Positions 8,810 through 17,629 of a stretch of DNA of 40,971 bases are shown one piece after another (the stretch's first letter is position 1; the number at the start of each line of letters is the position of its first letter). The notes below the pieces were generated by a model. That model did not search any database. It saw only the letters and a list, made by a program, of their open reading frames with translations, and was not told the DNA's origin. The position numbers were made by a program, and so were the translations under genes. Source of the stretch: an uncultured bacterium (GTDB taxonomy: Bacteria > Patescibacteriota > Minisyncoccia > Minisyncoccales > UBA10102); NCBI GenBank assembly GCA_913054235.1, contig CAJXJI010000003.1, positions 1 through 40,971 on the forward strand. The letters are read 5' to 3'.

Positions 8810-9769
8810 ATGCTTCTTTTATTACACGGCCCCGAATCGTATCTTGCGCGCCAAAGAGTGCGTGAGCTCAAAGAAGATGCGATTGTAAAGGGTGTGCTTG
8901 TTGAAGATATTGATTGTGGTGATACCGATTCGAAAGAAGTATTTTACAAACTCAATACTCCTTCTTTGTTTGACTCCCAAAAGCTTTTGATTTTTCATGA
9001 TGCGTTTTTAGTAAAGGAGTTTGAAGAAAAAGACATTCAAGATATTTTACTTAAGGCTAATCTTCATACTTTAGTTTTTGTTGCAAAAGATGCAAAGAAG
9101 ACAAGCTCGTTATTTAAGTTTCTTTTGCGCCATGGGAAAAGTGAGGAGTTCCTAAAGCTCAAAGGAATAGATCTTAAAAATTGGGCTTTACGCGAGATAA
9201 AAAAGTATGATAATTCCCTTGCTCCTGAAGCACTGGAGGAGTTGCTTTTTTCCTGTGGGGACGATTTGGAACGTCTTGCTCAAGAAATATCAAAGCTTGC
9301 AGCTTTTACATACTCTTTTGTAAAAAAAGAAGTAACAAAGCATGATGTATCAGTGCTTGTAGAAAAACCATTGGAGCCAAAAATCTTCTCTACCATTGAT
9401 GCAATTTGTACAAGAAACCGAAAGCTAGCAATCAAGCTTTTATCAGAACATCTTCACAAAGGAGAGTCTCCGCTTCAGTTGCTCAGCATGTTTGCTTGGC
9501 AGTTTCGTATTCTTTTATCTCAAAAAGATTTAATGGAGCGAGGAGTGCCAGCAGGAGAGATTGCGCAAAAACTAAAACTTCACCCCTTTGTTGCAAAAAA
9601 GAATTTTATTGCAGCAGAACTTTTTTCGCTTAACGAGCTAAAAGAGTTATACAAAAGGATATTTTCCCTGGACCTTGCATTTAAGACCGGAAAGGGAAAT
9701 CCAGAGCAACTTTTGTATTTGTTTGCAATTAGTGCTGCCTCAAAAAAAACCAGCGACTCTAGCCGCTGA
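8810..9769 (+). CDS. holA: DNA polymerase III delta subunit (HolA); ATG at 8810 favoured over the ORF-track start 8786
   Basis: MLLLLHGPESYLARQRVRELKEDA..., VEKPLEPKIFSTIDAI, LSMFAWQFRILL, LKLHPFVAKK. Confidence 0.85.
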   Translation: MLLLLHGPESYLARQRVRELKEDAIVKGVLVEDIDCGDTDSKEVFYKLNTPSLFDSQKLLIFHDAFLVKEFEEKDIQDILLKANLHTLVFVAKDAKKTSSLFKFLLRHGKSEEFLKLKGIDLKNWALREIKKYDNSLAPEALEELLFSCGDDLERLAQEISKLAAFTYSFVKKEVTKHDVSVLVEKPLEPKIFSTIDAICTRNRKLAIKLLSEHLHKGESPLQLLSMFAWQFRILLSQKDLMERGVPAGEIAQKLKLHPFVAKKNFIAAELFSLNELKELYKRIFSLDLAFKTGKGNPEQLLYLFAISAASKKTSDSSR

Positions 9770-10025
9770 CTTTTTGTATAAGTTTAGTAAGGCGAGATTT
9801 CTTTCTTGCTGCAGCATTCTTTTTAATAATTCCTCTTTTTGCTGCTTTATCAATCGCCTTGTAGAGTTCAGGGAGAAGCTTTACTGCTTCCTCTTTCTTC
9901 TCTGTTGTAGCTAGTTTCTTGGTTTGCTTTACCAAGGTCTTCATGGTGTTTTTGCGCTTGAGGTTTCTAATTTTCCCTCGTACGTTTTGGCGCAGAGCCT
10001 TTTTTGCAGATTTTGTTATTGGCAT
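9759..10025 (-). CDS. rpsT: 30S ribosomal protein S20
   Basis: MPITKSAKKALRQNVRGKIRNLKRKNTMKTLVK...KAAKRGIIKKNAAARKKSRL. Confidence 0.95.
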   Translation of the reverse strand: MPITKSAKKALRQNVRGKIRNLKRKNTMKTLVKQTKKLATTEKKEEAVKLLPELYKAIDKAAKRGIIKKNAAARKKSRLTKLIQKVSG

Positions 10026-10031
10026 ATCTTT

Positions 10032-11987
10032 TTATATAGCATTTTTTCCTTTTTTTATCAAGTCCCTTATCTCAGCTGCGCGCTCAAAGTCTAGGTTCTT
10101 TGCAGCGGTCTTCATCTCTTTTTTTAAGAGTTCGGGATCACTCAATCCCGCAAACTCTGCTTCAATGTCTTTTCCTTTTTGCTCAAGCTCCCAATCCAGC
10201 ACCTCTTTTATAATAGGCATGGGAGTTATGCTGTGTTCCTTGTTATACTCCTCTTGAATTTTTCTTCTGCGGTCTACTTCGGTAATAGCATTTTTCATAG
10301 AGAGAGTTGTTTTGTCTGCATACAAGATAGCTCTGCCTTCTTGGTGTCGTGCTGCTCTTCCCATGGTTTGAATGAGCGTTGTTTCATTTCGCAAGAATCC
10401 CTCTTTGTCTGCATCCAAAATTGCAATCAAAGTAACCTCTGGGAGATCAAGCCCTTCTCGCAAAAGATTAATACCAACAAGTGCATCTATCTCTCCCTTT
10501 CTTAGTCTTGTAAGAAAACCAGGGCGATCCAGAGTCTTTACCTCAGAGTGCAGCCATTCAATATTAAGACCTTGCTTGGAAAGAAAGCTTGCAATTTCCT
10601 CTGCTAATCTTTTCGTTAAGGTAATAACTAAGGCGCGTTGTCCTTTTGCTTTTAACTTTTTTAGTTCTTTTGTAAGATCTTGTAATTGATTTTTGGTTTC
10701 CCTAATCTCAATTGCTGGTTCCAAAAGACCGGTAGGACGAATAATCTGCTCTACAATATATTCTTGGCCTCCTTCTTGCATGGCAAGATCCTGCTCAAAC
10801 TCACCTGGGGTAGCAGAAACATGGATTCTTTGCCCTGTTTTATCAAAGAATTCGCTAAATGTTAAAGGGCGATTATCTAATGCTGAAGGAAGGCGAAATC
10901 CAAAGTTAATTAATGATTGCTTTCTTGCTTTGTCTCCCGCTGACATAGCACGCAACTGGGGCAGAGCAAGATGGCTTTCGTCCAAGAAAACAAGAAAGTT
11001 ATCTTGAAAGTAGTCCAGGAGAGTAAAAGGCGGAACTTCAGGAGAGCGAAATTCCATATGGCGCGAATAGTTTTCAATGCCGTGGCAGTACCCAGTCTCC
11101 TCAATCATTTCCAGGTCATAGTTTGTGCGTTGCTCCAAGCGCTGTGCTTCCAGGAGCTTGTTTTGTTTTTTTAGTGTAAGTAAAGTATCTTGCAATTCCT
11201 TTCTAATATTTTGCATTGCAATTTTTAGCTTATCTTCAGAGGCAATCCAAAACTTTGCAGGGTAGAGTAAATAATTACTATTGAGTATTTGGTATTTTGG
11301 GTTGAGTGGATCTTTGGCAGTTGAAATACTTTCTATAATATCTGAATCAAGCTCTATTTTTATAAGTTCCTTTCCAGTAACAAGATATATTTCAATGACT
11401 TGTCCCCTGACCCGAAATGTTCCAGGGTGAAAATCAATATCATTTCGTTCATACTGGAGCGAAGTAAGAGAAGAGAGAAGTTCCTTTCTTGTAATATGTT
11501 GTCCTGGTTGGATTTCCAAGGACACTTTTTGGTATTCTTCAGGAGATCCTATGTTGTAAATACAAGAGACAGACGCTACCACAATAGAATCTGGCCTGGA
11601 CAAAAGATCCTGCACTGCTTCATGTCGCATGCGATCTATAGTTTCATTAATCTTTGCATCCTTTTCAATATAGGTGTCGGTCTGGGGAATATATGCCTCA
11701 GGCTGATAGTAGTCATAGTAGGATACAAAATAGTGGACTGCGTTATGAGGAAAAAACTCTTTAAACTCCTGATACAGTTGGATAGCTAATGTTTTGTTTG
11801 GAGAGATAATAAGGGCAGGTCTTTGGCTTTTGTAGATGAGATTGGACATGGTAAAGGTTTTCCCCGATCCCGTCACACCCAAGAGCACCTGATTTTTCGC
11901 GCCAGATGTAAGATTCTCTGCAAGCTTTTTTATGGCTTGTGGTTGATCTCCCGTAGGTTTAAAGTTGGAAACTAATTGAAACTTCAT
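10032..11987 (-). CDS. uvrB: Excinuclease ABC subunit B
   Basis: GVTGSGKTFTMSNLI, YYDYYQPEAYIP, ETGYCHGIENYSRH, DESHLALPQLR, EGLDLPEV, C-terminal UVR motif. Confidence 0.97.
   Translation of the reverse strand: MKFQLVSNFKPTGDQPQAIKKLAENLTSGAKNQVLLGVTGSGKTFTMSNLIYKSQRPALIISPNKTLAIQLYQEFKEFFPHNAVHYFVSYYDYYQPEAYIPQTDTYIEKDAKINETIDRMRHEAVQDLLSRPDSIVVASVSCIYNIGSPEEYQKVSLEIQPGQHITRKELLSSLTSLQYERNDIDFHPGTFRVRGQVIEIYLVTGKELIKIELDSDIIESISTAKDPLNPKYQILNSNYLLYPAKFWIASEDKLKIAMQNIRKELQDTLLTLKKQNKLLEAQRLEQRTNYDLEMIEETGYCHGIENYSRHMEFRSPEVPPFTLLDYFQDNFLVFLDESHLALPQLRAMSAGDKARKQSLINFGFRLPSALDNRPLTFSEFFDKTGQRIHVSATPGEFEQDLAMQEGGQEYIVEQIIRPTGLLEPAIEIRETKNQLQDLTKELKKLKAKGQRALVITLTKRLAEEIASFLSKQGLNIEWLHSEVKTLDRPGFLTRLRKGEIDALVGINLLREGLDLPEVTLIAILDADKEGFLRNETTLIQTMGRAARHQEGRAILYADKTTLSMKNAITEVDRRRKIQEEYNKEHSITPMPIIKEVLDWELEQKGKDIEAEFAGLSDPELLKKEMKTAAKNLDFERAAEIRDLIKKGKNAI
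10033..10061 (-). promoter_or_regulatory. rpsT promoter TTGATA-N17-TATATA, 7 nt upstream of the ATG
   Basis: Plus strand TATATA 10033-10038 and TATCAA 10056-10061. Confidence 0.65.
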
Positions 11988-12000
11988 GTAAGATAAATCT

Positions 12001-12579
12001 ATGATTTCTTATCTTAAAGGCAAGGTTATAGCTTTGGGCTCAGATTATATCATAACAGAGACTCAAGGAGTAGGGTATAAGGTGTATGTTGCAGAGAATC
12101 GTGTCTCTTCCTATTTAGTGGGAAACGAAACAGAAATATACTGCCATCTTCACATAAAACGAGAAGAAACTTTGGAGCTGTATGGCGTAGAGTCGCCCCA
12201 AGCCTTGGAAGTGTTTGAAACTTTAAATAATATCTCTGGCATTGGACCAAAAGCTGCTTTAAACATTGCTTCTCTGGGCACTATGGAGCAATTAAGAGGA
12301 GCAGTTGAAAAAGGAGATGTAAGCTATTTTGCCAAGGTTCATGGGATAGGACAAAAAAGGATACAAAAGATTATCTTGGAGCTTACAGGGAAGCTACGCT
12401 TGCTTAATGGAAAAAATCCTACTGGTGAGGATAGTGAGGCAGCAGATGCTCTTGTTGCTTTAGGGTTTAGTAAAAAGCAGTCAAAAGAGGTATTGTCGCG
12501 CGTGCCTCTTGAGATCACACAGACTGATCAGCGCATTAAAGAGGCTCTAAGAGCCTTAGGACGGGGACAAAACAATTGA
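12001..12579 (+). CDS. ruvA: Holliday junction branch migration protein RuvA
   Basis: MISYLKGKVIALGSDYIITETQGVGYKVYV, HhH motifs ISGIGPKAAL and VHGIGQKRIQKI. Confidence 0.95.
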   Translation: MISYLKGKVIALGSDYIITETQGVGYKVYVAENRVSSYLVGNETEIYCHLHIKREETLELYGVESPQALEVFETLNNISGIGPKAALNIASLGTMEQLRGAVEKGDVSYFAKVHGIGQKRIQKIILELTGKLRLLNGKNPTGEDSEAADALVALGFSKKQSKEVLSRVPLEITQTDQRIKEALRALGRGQNN

Positions 12580-12698
12580 TAAGGGAGTTTTTTGTGCTTA
12601 GGATAGGGGTAGTTCGCAGCTCAGGAGGTAGTTGCTTAATAAGAAAAGACAAGATTCAGTTTTTTTTGGCCAAAAGAAAACGAAACCGAAGGGGTGTA

Positions 12699-12788
12699 AT
12701 GAACACCAAAATCGGGATCAGTTTTGGTCTCGCTCTTCTCATGGCTATCGCGATATTCGCGACAATGTTTGCCTTGGGTATGTTTTGA
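12699..12788 (+). CDS. 29-aa single-TM small ORF (MNTKIGISFGLALLMAIAIFATMFALGMF) ending in TGA; same frame open to TAA at 13008-13010
   Basis: ATG preceded by an SD-like GAAGGGG; hydrophobic segment; in-frame extension of 73 sense codons after the TGA. Confidence 0.45.
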   Translation: MNTKIGISFGLALLMAIAIFATMFALGMF

Positions 12789-13058
12789 ACGTCTGAGGCA
12801 CGTGTCTCAAATGATAATCCACCAAGCAATGATGACAGCAGAATTGTGCGTTTTATCGATAGCAACTCACTGACGAAGATCTTACCAGTCACGAAGATCA
12901 CCGACCCACCATCTTTGGTAACCGGACTTCTAAGTGATACGAAGCGCAACAACACGACGACCTTCGCAGAGTGGATGGCACAACGGACGGGCGCCACGTC
13001 CCGTCTTTAACAAAAGGAGACAAAAGCTACATCTGTGCCGAGTCTCCTAAGTAGTATC

Positions 13059-13095
13059 GCAGGAGGAGGTGCAGCCAGCATCCCTCCTGCTTTTT
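13059..13095 (+). terminator. Rho-independent terminator upstream of the murE-like gene
   Basis: GCAGGAGG ... CCTCCTGC followed by TTTTT. Confidence 0.8.
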
Positions 13096-13150
13096 ATTTC
13101 TTCAAAAAATCATGATACTCTAAGTATATAGATACGCTAGGTTAATTTAG

Positions 13151-14410
13151 ATGTTAAATGTTTTAAGAAAGATTACTCCAAAGTTTCTTTTAAGCTGGTA
13201 CCATTTTTTATGGTCTTTTTTTGGAGCTGTGTTTTATGGATTTCCTGCAAGAGGAATGACCGTTATTGCAATAACAGGAACCAATGGAAAGTCTACCACC
13301 GTAGATATGCTTTCCCGTATATTTAAAGAAGCTGGATTTAAAACAGCTTCCATGTCTTCTGTTCGTTTTCAAATACAAGAAGAAGAATGGAAAAACAAAA
13401 TGAAGATGACAATGCCGGGACGCTTTGCTATTCAACAATTCTTGCGCCAAGCAAAGAACAAAAAGTGCACACATGTTGTTTTGGAAGTAACGTCAGAAGG
13501 AATGCTTCAACATCGCCACAGGTTTATTGGTTTTCATACTGCTGTGTTTACCAATCTTTCCAAAGAACATATTGAGAGGCACGGTTCTTTTGAAAATTAT
13601 AAAAACACAAAGGGATCATTATTTTCCATGGTAAAAAATACCCATGTTATTAATACAGATGATGAACATGCATCTTTCTTTTTAAAGTTCCCCGCAAAAA
13701 AGATATATACCTATTCTATTCTTAGTGCAATAAAGGATGAGCTTGGCACTAGAGGAGAAAATGTAAAAGAGAATAAAGGACTGGAGTTTTCTGTTAACGA
13801 TACGCAGCTTTACCTAGGACTTCTTGGAACGTTTAATGTGGAGAATGCGCTTGCTGCAATTACAGTAGCCATGGCGCAAGGGATTTCCCTTGAGGTTTGC
13901 AAAAAGGCTTTAGGAAAAATGAAAAGTATTCCCGGGCGCATGGAAGAAGTAATCTCCCTGCCCATTCGAGTTGTTGTGGATTATGCTTTTACTCCTGCTG
14001 CCTTAAAGAAAGTGTATGAGACACTAAAACCTTCTTCTGGGAAATTACTATGCGTCCTAGGATGTGCTGGGGGTGGACGAGATGCGTGGAAGCGCCCTAT
14101 TTTAGGCAAGATTGCCCTTGAACACTGCGATACTATTATCGTGACAGATGAAGATCCCTATGAGGAAAACCCAGAGAAAATTATGGATGAGGTGATTGCA
14201 GGAACAAAAGGGAAAGCAGAGAAAGTAATAAATAGGAGAGATGCTATTAAAAAAGCATTAAGCTTAAGTAAAAAAGGAGATACTGTCGTTATAACAGGGA
14301 AGGGATCTGAAGATTCTATTGCAATAGCCAAAGGGAGAAGAATTCCCTGGGATGACAGGGAAGTAGTTAAAGAAGAATGGACAAAGTTGAATAATTATGG
14401 TAAGGTCTGA
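13151..14410 (+). CDS. murE: Mur ligase, MurE-like (UDP-MurNAc-tripeptide synthetase family)
   Basis: AITGTNGKSTTVDML, FTNLSKEHIERHGSFENYKNTKGSLF, DYAFTPAALKKVYETL, GCAGGGRDAWKRP, TDEDPYEENP. Confidence 0.88.
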   Translation: MLNVLRKITPKFLLSWYHFLWSFFGAVFYGFPARGMTVIAITGTNGKSTTVDMLSRIFKEAGFKTASMSSVRFQIQEEEWKNKMKMTMPGRFAIQQFLRQAKNKKCTHVVLEVTSEGMLQHRHRFIGFHTAVFTNLSKEHIERHGSFENYKNTKGSLFSMVKNTHVINTDDEHASFFLKFPAKKIYTYSILSAIKDELGTRGENVKENKGLEFSVNDTQLYLGLLGTFNVENALAAITVAMAQGISLEVCKKALGKMKSIPGRMEEVISLPIRVVVDYAFTPAALKKVYETLKPSSGKLLCVLGCAGGGRDAWKRPILGKIALEHCDTIIVTDEDPYEENPEKIMDEVIAGTKGKAEKVINRRDAIKKALSLSKKGDTVVITGKGSEDSIAIAKGRRIPWDDREVVKEEWTKLNNYGKV

Positions 14411-14454
14411 AGGTGTACATATGCAAGATGTGAGAATAATCACTATCTTTTTTT

Positions 14455-14688
14455 ATGACAAAACCCTTATTTTCAAAAAGTACGAGGAAGTATATTCGTT
14501 TTCAAAAAGCCCACATTCGTAGGGAGTTTTCAGACACAAAAAAGCAAAGAGAACTTATACGAGAACTCATAGAGAAATTTACCGTAAAACCTAAGAAGAA
14601 AGAAGAAAAACAAAAAGAAAAAAAAGAAGAAACGCCTAAAAAAGTTATTACAAAAAAGAAAGTGGTAACCGCAGCAAAGAAAAAATGA
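14455..14688 (+). CDS. Small basic protein with lysine-rich C-terminal tail, unknown function
   Basis: 77 aa; KPKKKEEKQKEKKEETPKKVITKKKVVTAAKKK tail; ATGA overlap with the next CDS. Confidence 0.65.
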   Translation: MTKPLFSKSTRKYIRFQKAHIRREFSDTKKQRELIRELIEKFTVKPKKKEEKQKEKKEETPKKVITKKKVVTAAKKK

Positions 14689-15626
14689 AGATACAGGAAA
14701 TTTATCAAAAGGCAATAGAAATGGGAATTGATGCTGATTTTCGCTCCAAAGAGGATGTGGCGAAAGTTTTGGGGCGCAACAAAAAGAAATTTGAAAAGCT
14801 TTCTGAGGAACAAAAAAAAGAGTTTGATCAAGAATCTTTAACCAATCCATACTCTGATACCAGAGTTTTGCATATAGCAGAGGATAAAGAGATAAAAAAA
14901 GTAATGGTTGGTATTGATATTGAGCCAGCAGAACTTCTCATTGCAAAGCAATTAGGAGATATTGATCTTGTTATTTCTCATCATCCAATAGGCAGGGCCT
15001 TAGCAGATATGCACGAGGTAATGGAGCTTCAAGCTGATTTGTATAGTAAGTATGGAGTGCCAATTAATGTTGGAGAAGCACTTACAAAAGAGCGTCTTGG
15101 AGAAGTTGCTCGAGGTGTAAATCCAAGAAACAATTGGCGCACCGTGGACGCAGCTCGTATTCTTAATATGAATCTTATGTGTCTCCATACTGTTGCAGAT
15201 AATATTTCAGGAAACTTTGTGCGAGAAAAGCTTGAAGCAGGAGCTCCTGAGCAACTGGAAGATTTAATGAAAGTTTTAAGTGATATTGAAGAGTATAAAG
15301 AGGCAATTTTAAGAGGGGTTGGTCCTCGGATATTTGTAGGGAACTTGGAGAATCGATGTGGAAAGATTCTGGTTAATATGACAGGAGGCACTGATCCTTC
15401 TCCTAAAATGTACGAACGGATTGGGCATGCTGGAATTGGAACAGTTGTGGATATGCATGTTGCGGAGGATGCAAAAAAGGAGGCAGAAACAGCTCATCTT
15501 AATGTAGTTGTGGCAGGACACATGTCTTCTGATTCTATTGGTATGAACCTCATTTTAGATGAACTTAAAAAGCAAGGAATGGAAATTGTTCCTTGCGGAG
15601 GTCTCTTTCGAATTTCTCGAACGTAA
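14685..15626 (+). CDS. NIF3/DUF34 family dinuclear metal-binding protein
   Basis: VISHHPIGRALADMHEVM, internal HTVADN, GHMSSDSIGMNLILDEL. Confidence 0.85.
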   Translation: MKIQEIYQKAIEMGIDADFRSKEDVAKVLGRNKKKFEKLSEEQKKEFDQESLTNPYSDTRVLHIAEDKEIKKVMVGIDIEPAELLIAKQLGDIDLVISHHPIGRALADMHEVMELQADLYSKYGVPINVGEALTKERLGEVARGVNPRNNWRTVDAARILNMNLMCLHTVADNISGNFVREKLEAGAPEQLEDLMKVLSDIEEYKEAILRGVGPRIFVGNLENRCGKILVNMTGGTDPSPKMYERIGHAGIGTVVDMHVAEDAKKEAETAHLNVVVAGHMSSDSIGMNLILDELKKQGMEIVPCGGLFRISRT

Positions 15627-15666
15627 GGCCGTTTGACTATCTTTCTTACATGCTACAATAAAACAT

Positions 15667-15972
15667 ATGGTAAAGAAAAAACCAAAAGTAAAAAAGACGG
15701 TTAAAAAGAAAATAGTTTTAAAAACTCAAGAAAAGCCAATTGGCAAGGTTTCTCACTATTTTGACAAGATTAAGGTAGCTGCTATTAAATTAAAGGCTCC
15801 ATTGAAAAAGGGTGACACTATTCGTATTGAGGGTGGAACTCTAATGATTAAGGTAAAGATTTCTTCTATGCAAAAGGATCATAAGCCTATAGCAAAAGCT
15901 AAAGCAAGAGATGAAATTGGAATTAAAGTTTTAAAAGTGGTTCGCGAAGGATACCGCGTTTTTAAGGTATAG
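15667..15972 (+). CDS. Translation elongation factor-like beta-barrel protein (EF-Tu domain 2-like)
   Basis: IGKVSHYFDKIKVAAIKLKAPLKKGDTIRIEG...SSMQKDHKPIAKAKARDEIGIKV. Confidence 0.75.
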   Translation: MVKKKPKVKKTVKKKIVLKTQEKPIGKVSHYFDKIKVAAIKLKAPLKKGDTIRIEGGTLMIKVKISSMQKDHKPIAKAKARDEIGIKVLKVVREGYRVFKV

Positions 15973-16015
15973 AAATTTAGGCAAGATAACGAGAAAATAA
16001 GAGCAGCCAAATAAT

Positions 16016-16369
16016 ATGGTCACAGAAAGATTTCATCATATTCTCGATTTAGAAAATTGTAATGGGAATATTGAGGACCCTAAGGCGTTAATAAGTTTTG
16101 TTGAAAAAATTGCCTCTGCAATAGAAATGAAAATAATAGGAGGCCCAATTATTCAAGAAGGCGTAAAGGATAACCCTGGCCTAAGCGTGTTAGCTCTTGT
16201 TGATCTTTCACATATTTCTGTGCACACCTTTACTAAATACAAGGAAGCTTTAGTAGATGTTTTTTCTTGCAAGGAGTACGACAAGGAAAAGGTATTGGAA
16301 ATTAGTAAGGAATTTTTTGCTACTCCTGAAACAAAAATTCGTCACAAGGAAGTTTGGTGGGGTAAGTAA
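16016..16369 (+). CDS. S-adenosylmethionine decarboxylase (SpeD)-like pyruvoyl enzyme homolog
   Basis: ILDLENCNG N-terminus; DLSHISVHTF...ALVDVFSCKEYD resembling the (E)SHxSxHT...VDVFTC pyruvoyl motif. Confidence 0.8.
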   Translation: MVTERFHHILDLENCNGNIEDPKALISFVEKIASAIEMKIIGGPIIQEGVKDNPGLSVLALVDLSHISVHTFTKYKEALVDVFSCKEYDKEKVLEISKEFFATPETKIRHKEVWWGK

Positions 16370-16392
16370 AACAGAAGGACACAATAGCATAA

Positions 16393-17529
16393 ATGAATAA
16401 CAGGTTTTTACTTGCACTGTCCATTTTAGTAGGCACTATTATTGGTGGGGGAATATTTGCACTCCCCTATGTTTTTTCACAGAGCGGGATTGTGCCCGCC
16501 CTTTTTTATTTTATACTTCTTGGAGGAGCAGTAATATTGCTCCATTTGTTTTTTGGAGAGGTTTGCTTGCGAACGAAAGAAAAGGCACGATTGATTGGAT
16601 ATGCCAGTAAATATCTTGGTTCATGGGGTAAGGGTTTAGCTACGTTCTCTACCTTATTTTGGATTATAGGGACTCTCTTGGTGTACATTATTTTGGCAGG
16701 TGACTTTCTCTATATTATTTTAGGAGAGATAATTCCTTTTTCCCAGACTGCTTTTTCTCTGTTATTTTGGGCACTACTTTCGTTTTTCATTCTTCGAGGA
16801 ATTCAATTAATAGCCAAGGCTGAGCTTATAATGAATATTGTATTATTTGCTGGTATTTTTCTCATTTTTTTCTTTGCTACGCCTCATATACAATTAAAAA
16901 ACTTTTCTCTCATCAATACAGATAATCTCTTTTTGCCCTATGGCGTTATTTTGTTTGCTTTGGCAGGATGGCCTGCTATACCAGAGATCGTAGATTTCTT
17001 TAAGGGAAAACATGAGAAAAGAAATATTGATAACGTTATTGTTATTGCTGGAGTGATTATCATTGCGCTCTATCTTGCATTTTCCTTGTTCGTGGTGGGG
17101 GTTTCGGGAAGCGCAACCTCTCCCGATGCTTTGCAAGGATTAATACCATTTTTGGGGAAGGGGGTGATTGTTTTGGGATCTGTGCTTGGACTTACTGCTA
17201 TTGCAGCTTCCTTCTTGATCTTAGGGAATTATTTGAAAAATTCCTTGAGGTATGATTTTCATTTTCCGTATATTTTTTCAGCTGGTATTTCAATCATTGC
17301 TCCCTTACTATTATTTTTGATTGGATTTCAAGAGTTTATCTTAGTGCTAAGTATTGTTGGCCTTATAGCTGTGATTGATGGTGTACTCATTGTTGCTTTG
17401 TTTTTGAAAGTAAAAAATAAAGGGACAAGGGAGCCAGAATATGAGCTTCGTATTCCTCGATTCCTTCCTTACCTGGTAGCCATTGTATTAATAGGAGGAG
17501 CAATAGTAGAGCTTCTTTCTTTTTTATGA
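16393..17529 (+). CDS. Amino acid permease, aromatic/hydroxy amino acid transporter-like
   Basis: About 11 TM segments; N-terminal VGTIIGGGIFALPYVFSQSG motif. Confidence 0.85.
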   Translation: MNNRFLLALSILVGTIIGGGIFALPYVFSQSGIVPALFYFILLGGAVILLHLFFGEVCLRTKEKARLIGYASKYLGSWGKGLATFSTLFWIIGTLLVYIILAGDFLYIILGEIIPFSQTAFSLLFWALLSFFILRGIQLIAKAELIMNIVLFAGIFLIFFFATPHIQLKNFSLINTDNLFLPYGVILFALAGWPAIPEIVDFFKGKHEKRNIDNVIVIAGVIIIALYLAFSLFVVGVSGSATSPDALQGLIPFLGKGVIVLGSVLGLTAIAASFLILGNYLKNSLRYDFHFPYIFSAGISIIAPLLLFLIGFQEFILVLSIVGLIAVIDGVLIVALFLKVKNKGTREPEYELRIPRFLPYLVAIVLIGGAIVELLSFL

Positions 17530-17627
17530 TAGATAATATTTTAACAGTTTTATTCTTGATTGTAGGTCCCGTGGTGTTTATTCTTTGGATGTTGAGCGCA
17601 CAACTTGCACCCATATTGGAAGGATAA
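17526..17627 (+). CDS. 33-aa single-TM small ORF coupled to the permease (MIDNILTVLFLIVGPVVFILWMLSAQLAPILEG)
   Basis: ATGA overlap with the permease stop; TAA 2 nt before the acylphosphatase ATG; hydrophobic core. Confidence 0.5.
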   Translation: MIDNILTVLFLIVGPVVFILWMLSAQLAPILEG

Positions 17628-17629
17628 TT

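Noticed and set aside
9759-9769. 11-bp convergent overlap of holA and rpsT 3' ends
   Set aside because: Common in compact genomes; not informative on its own.
12609-12640. tRNA D-arm-like string GCAGCTCAGGAGGTAGTTGC
   Set aside because: No acceptor partner, no anticodon arm and no T-arm (GTTCGAATC-like) in the next 60 nt; probably chance.
12656-12997. 113-aa minus-strand ORF
   Set aside because: No RBS/promoter and no recognisable motif; probably a by-product of base composition opposite the plus-strand frame.
12699-13010. Genetic code 25 (UGA = Gly, as in Gracilibacteria/Absconditabacteria) to explain the in-frame TGA
   Set aside because: TGA is the plausible true stop of tsaE, polA, ruvA and several ATGA-overlap genes in this window, so the standard code applies genome-wide.
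14530-14850. 106-aa Phe-rich minus-strand ORF
   Set aside because: Reverse translation of the Lys-rich tail (AAA/AAG gives TTT/CTT); shadow ORF.
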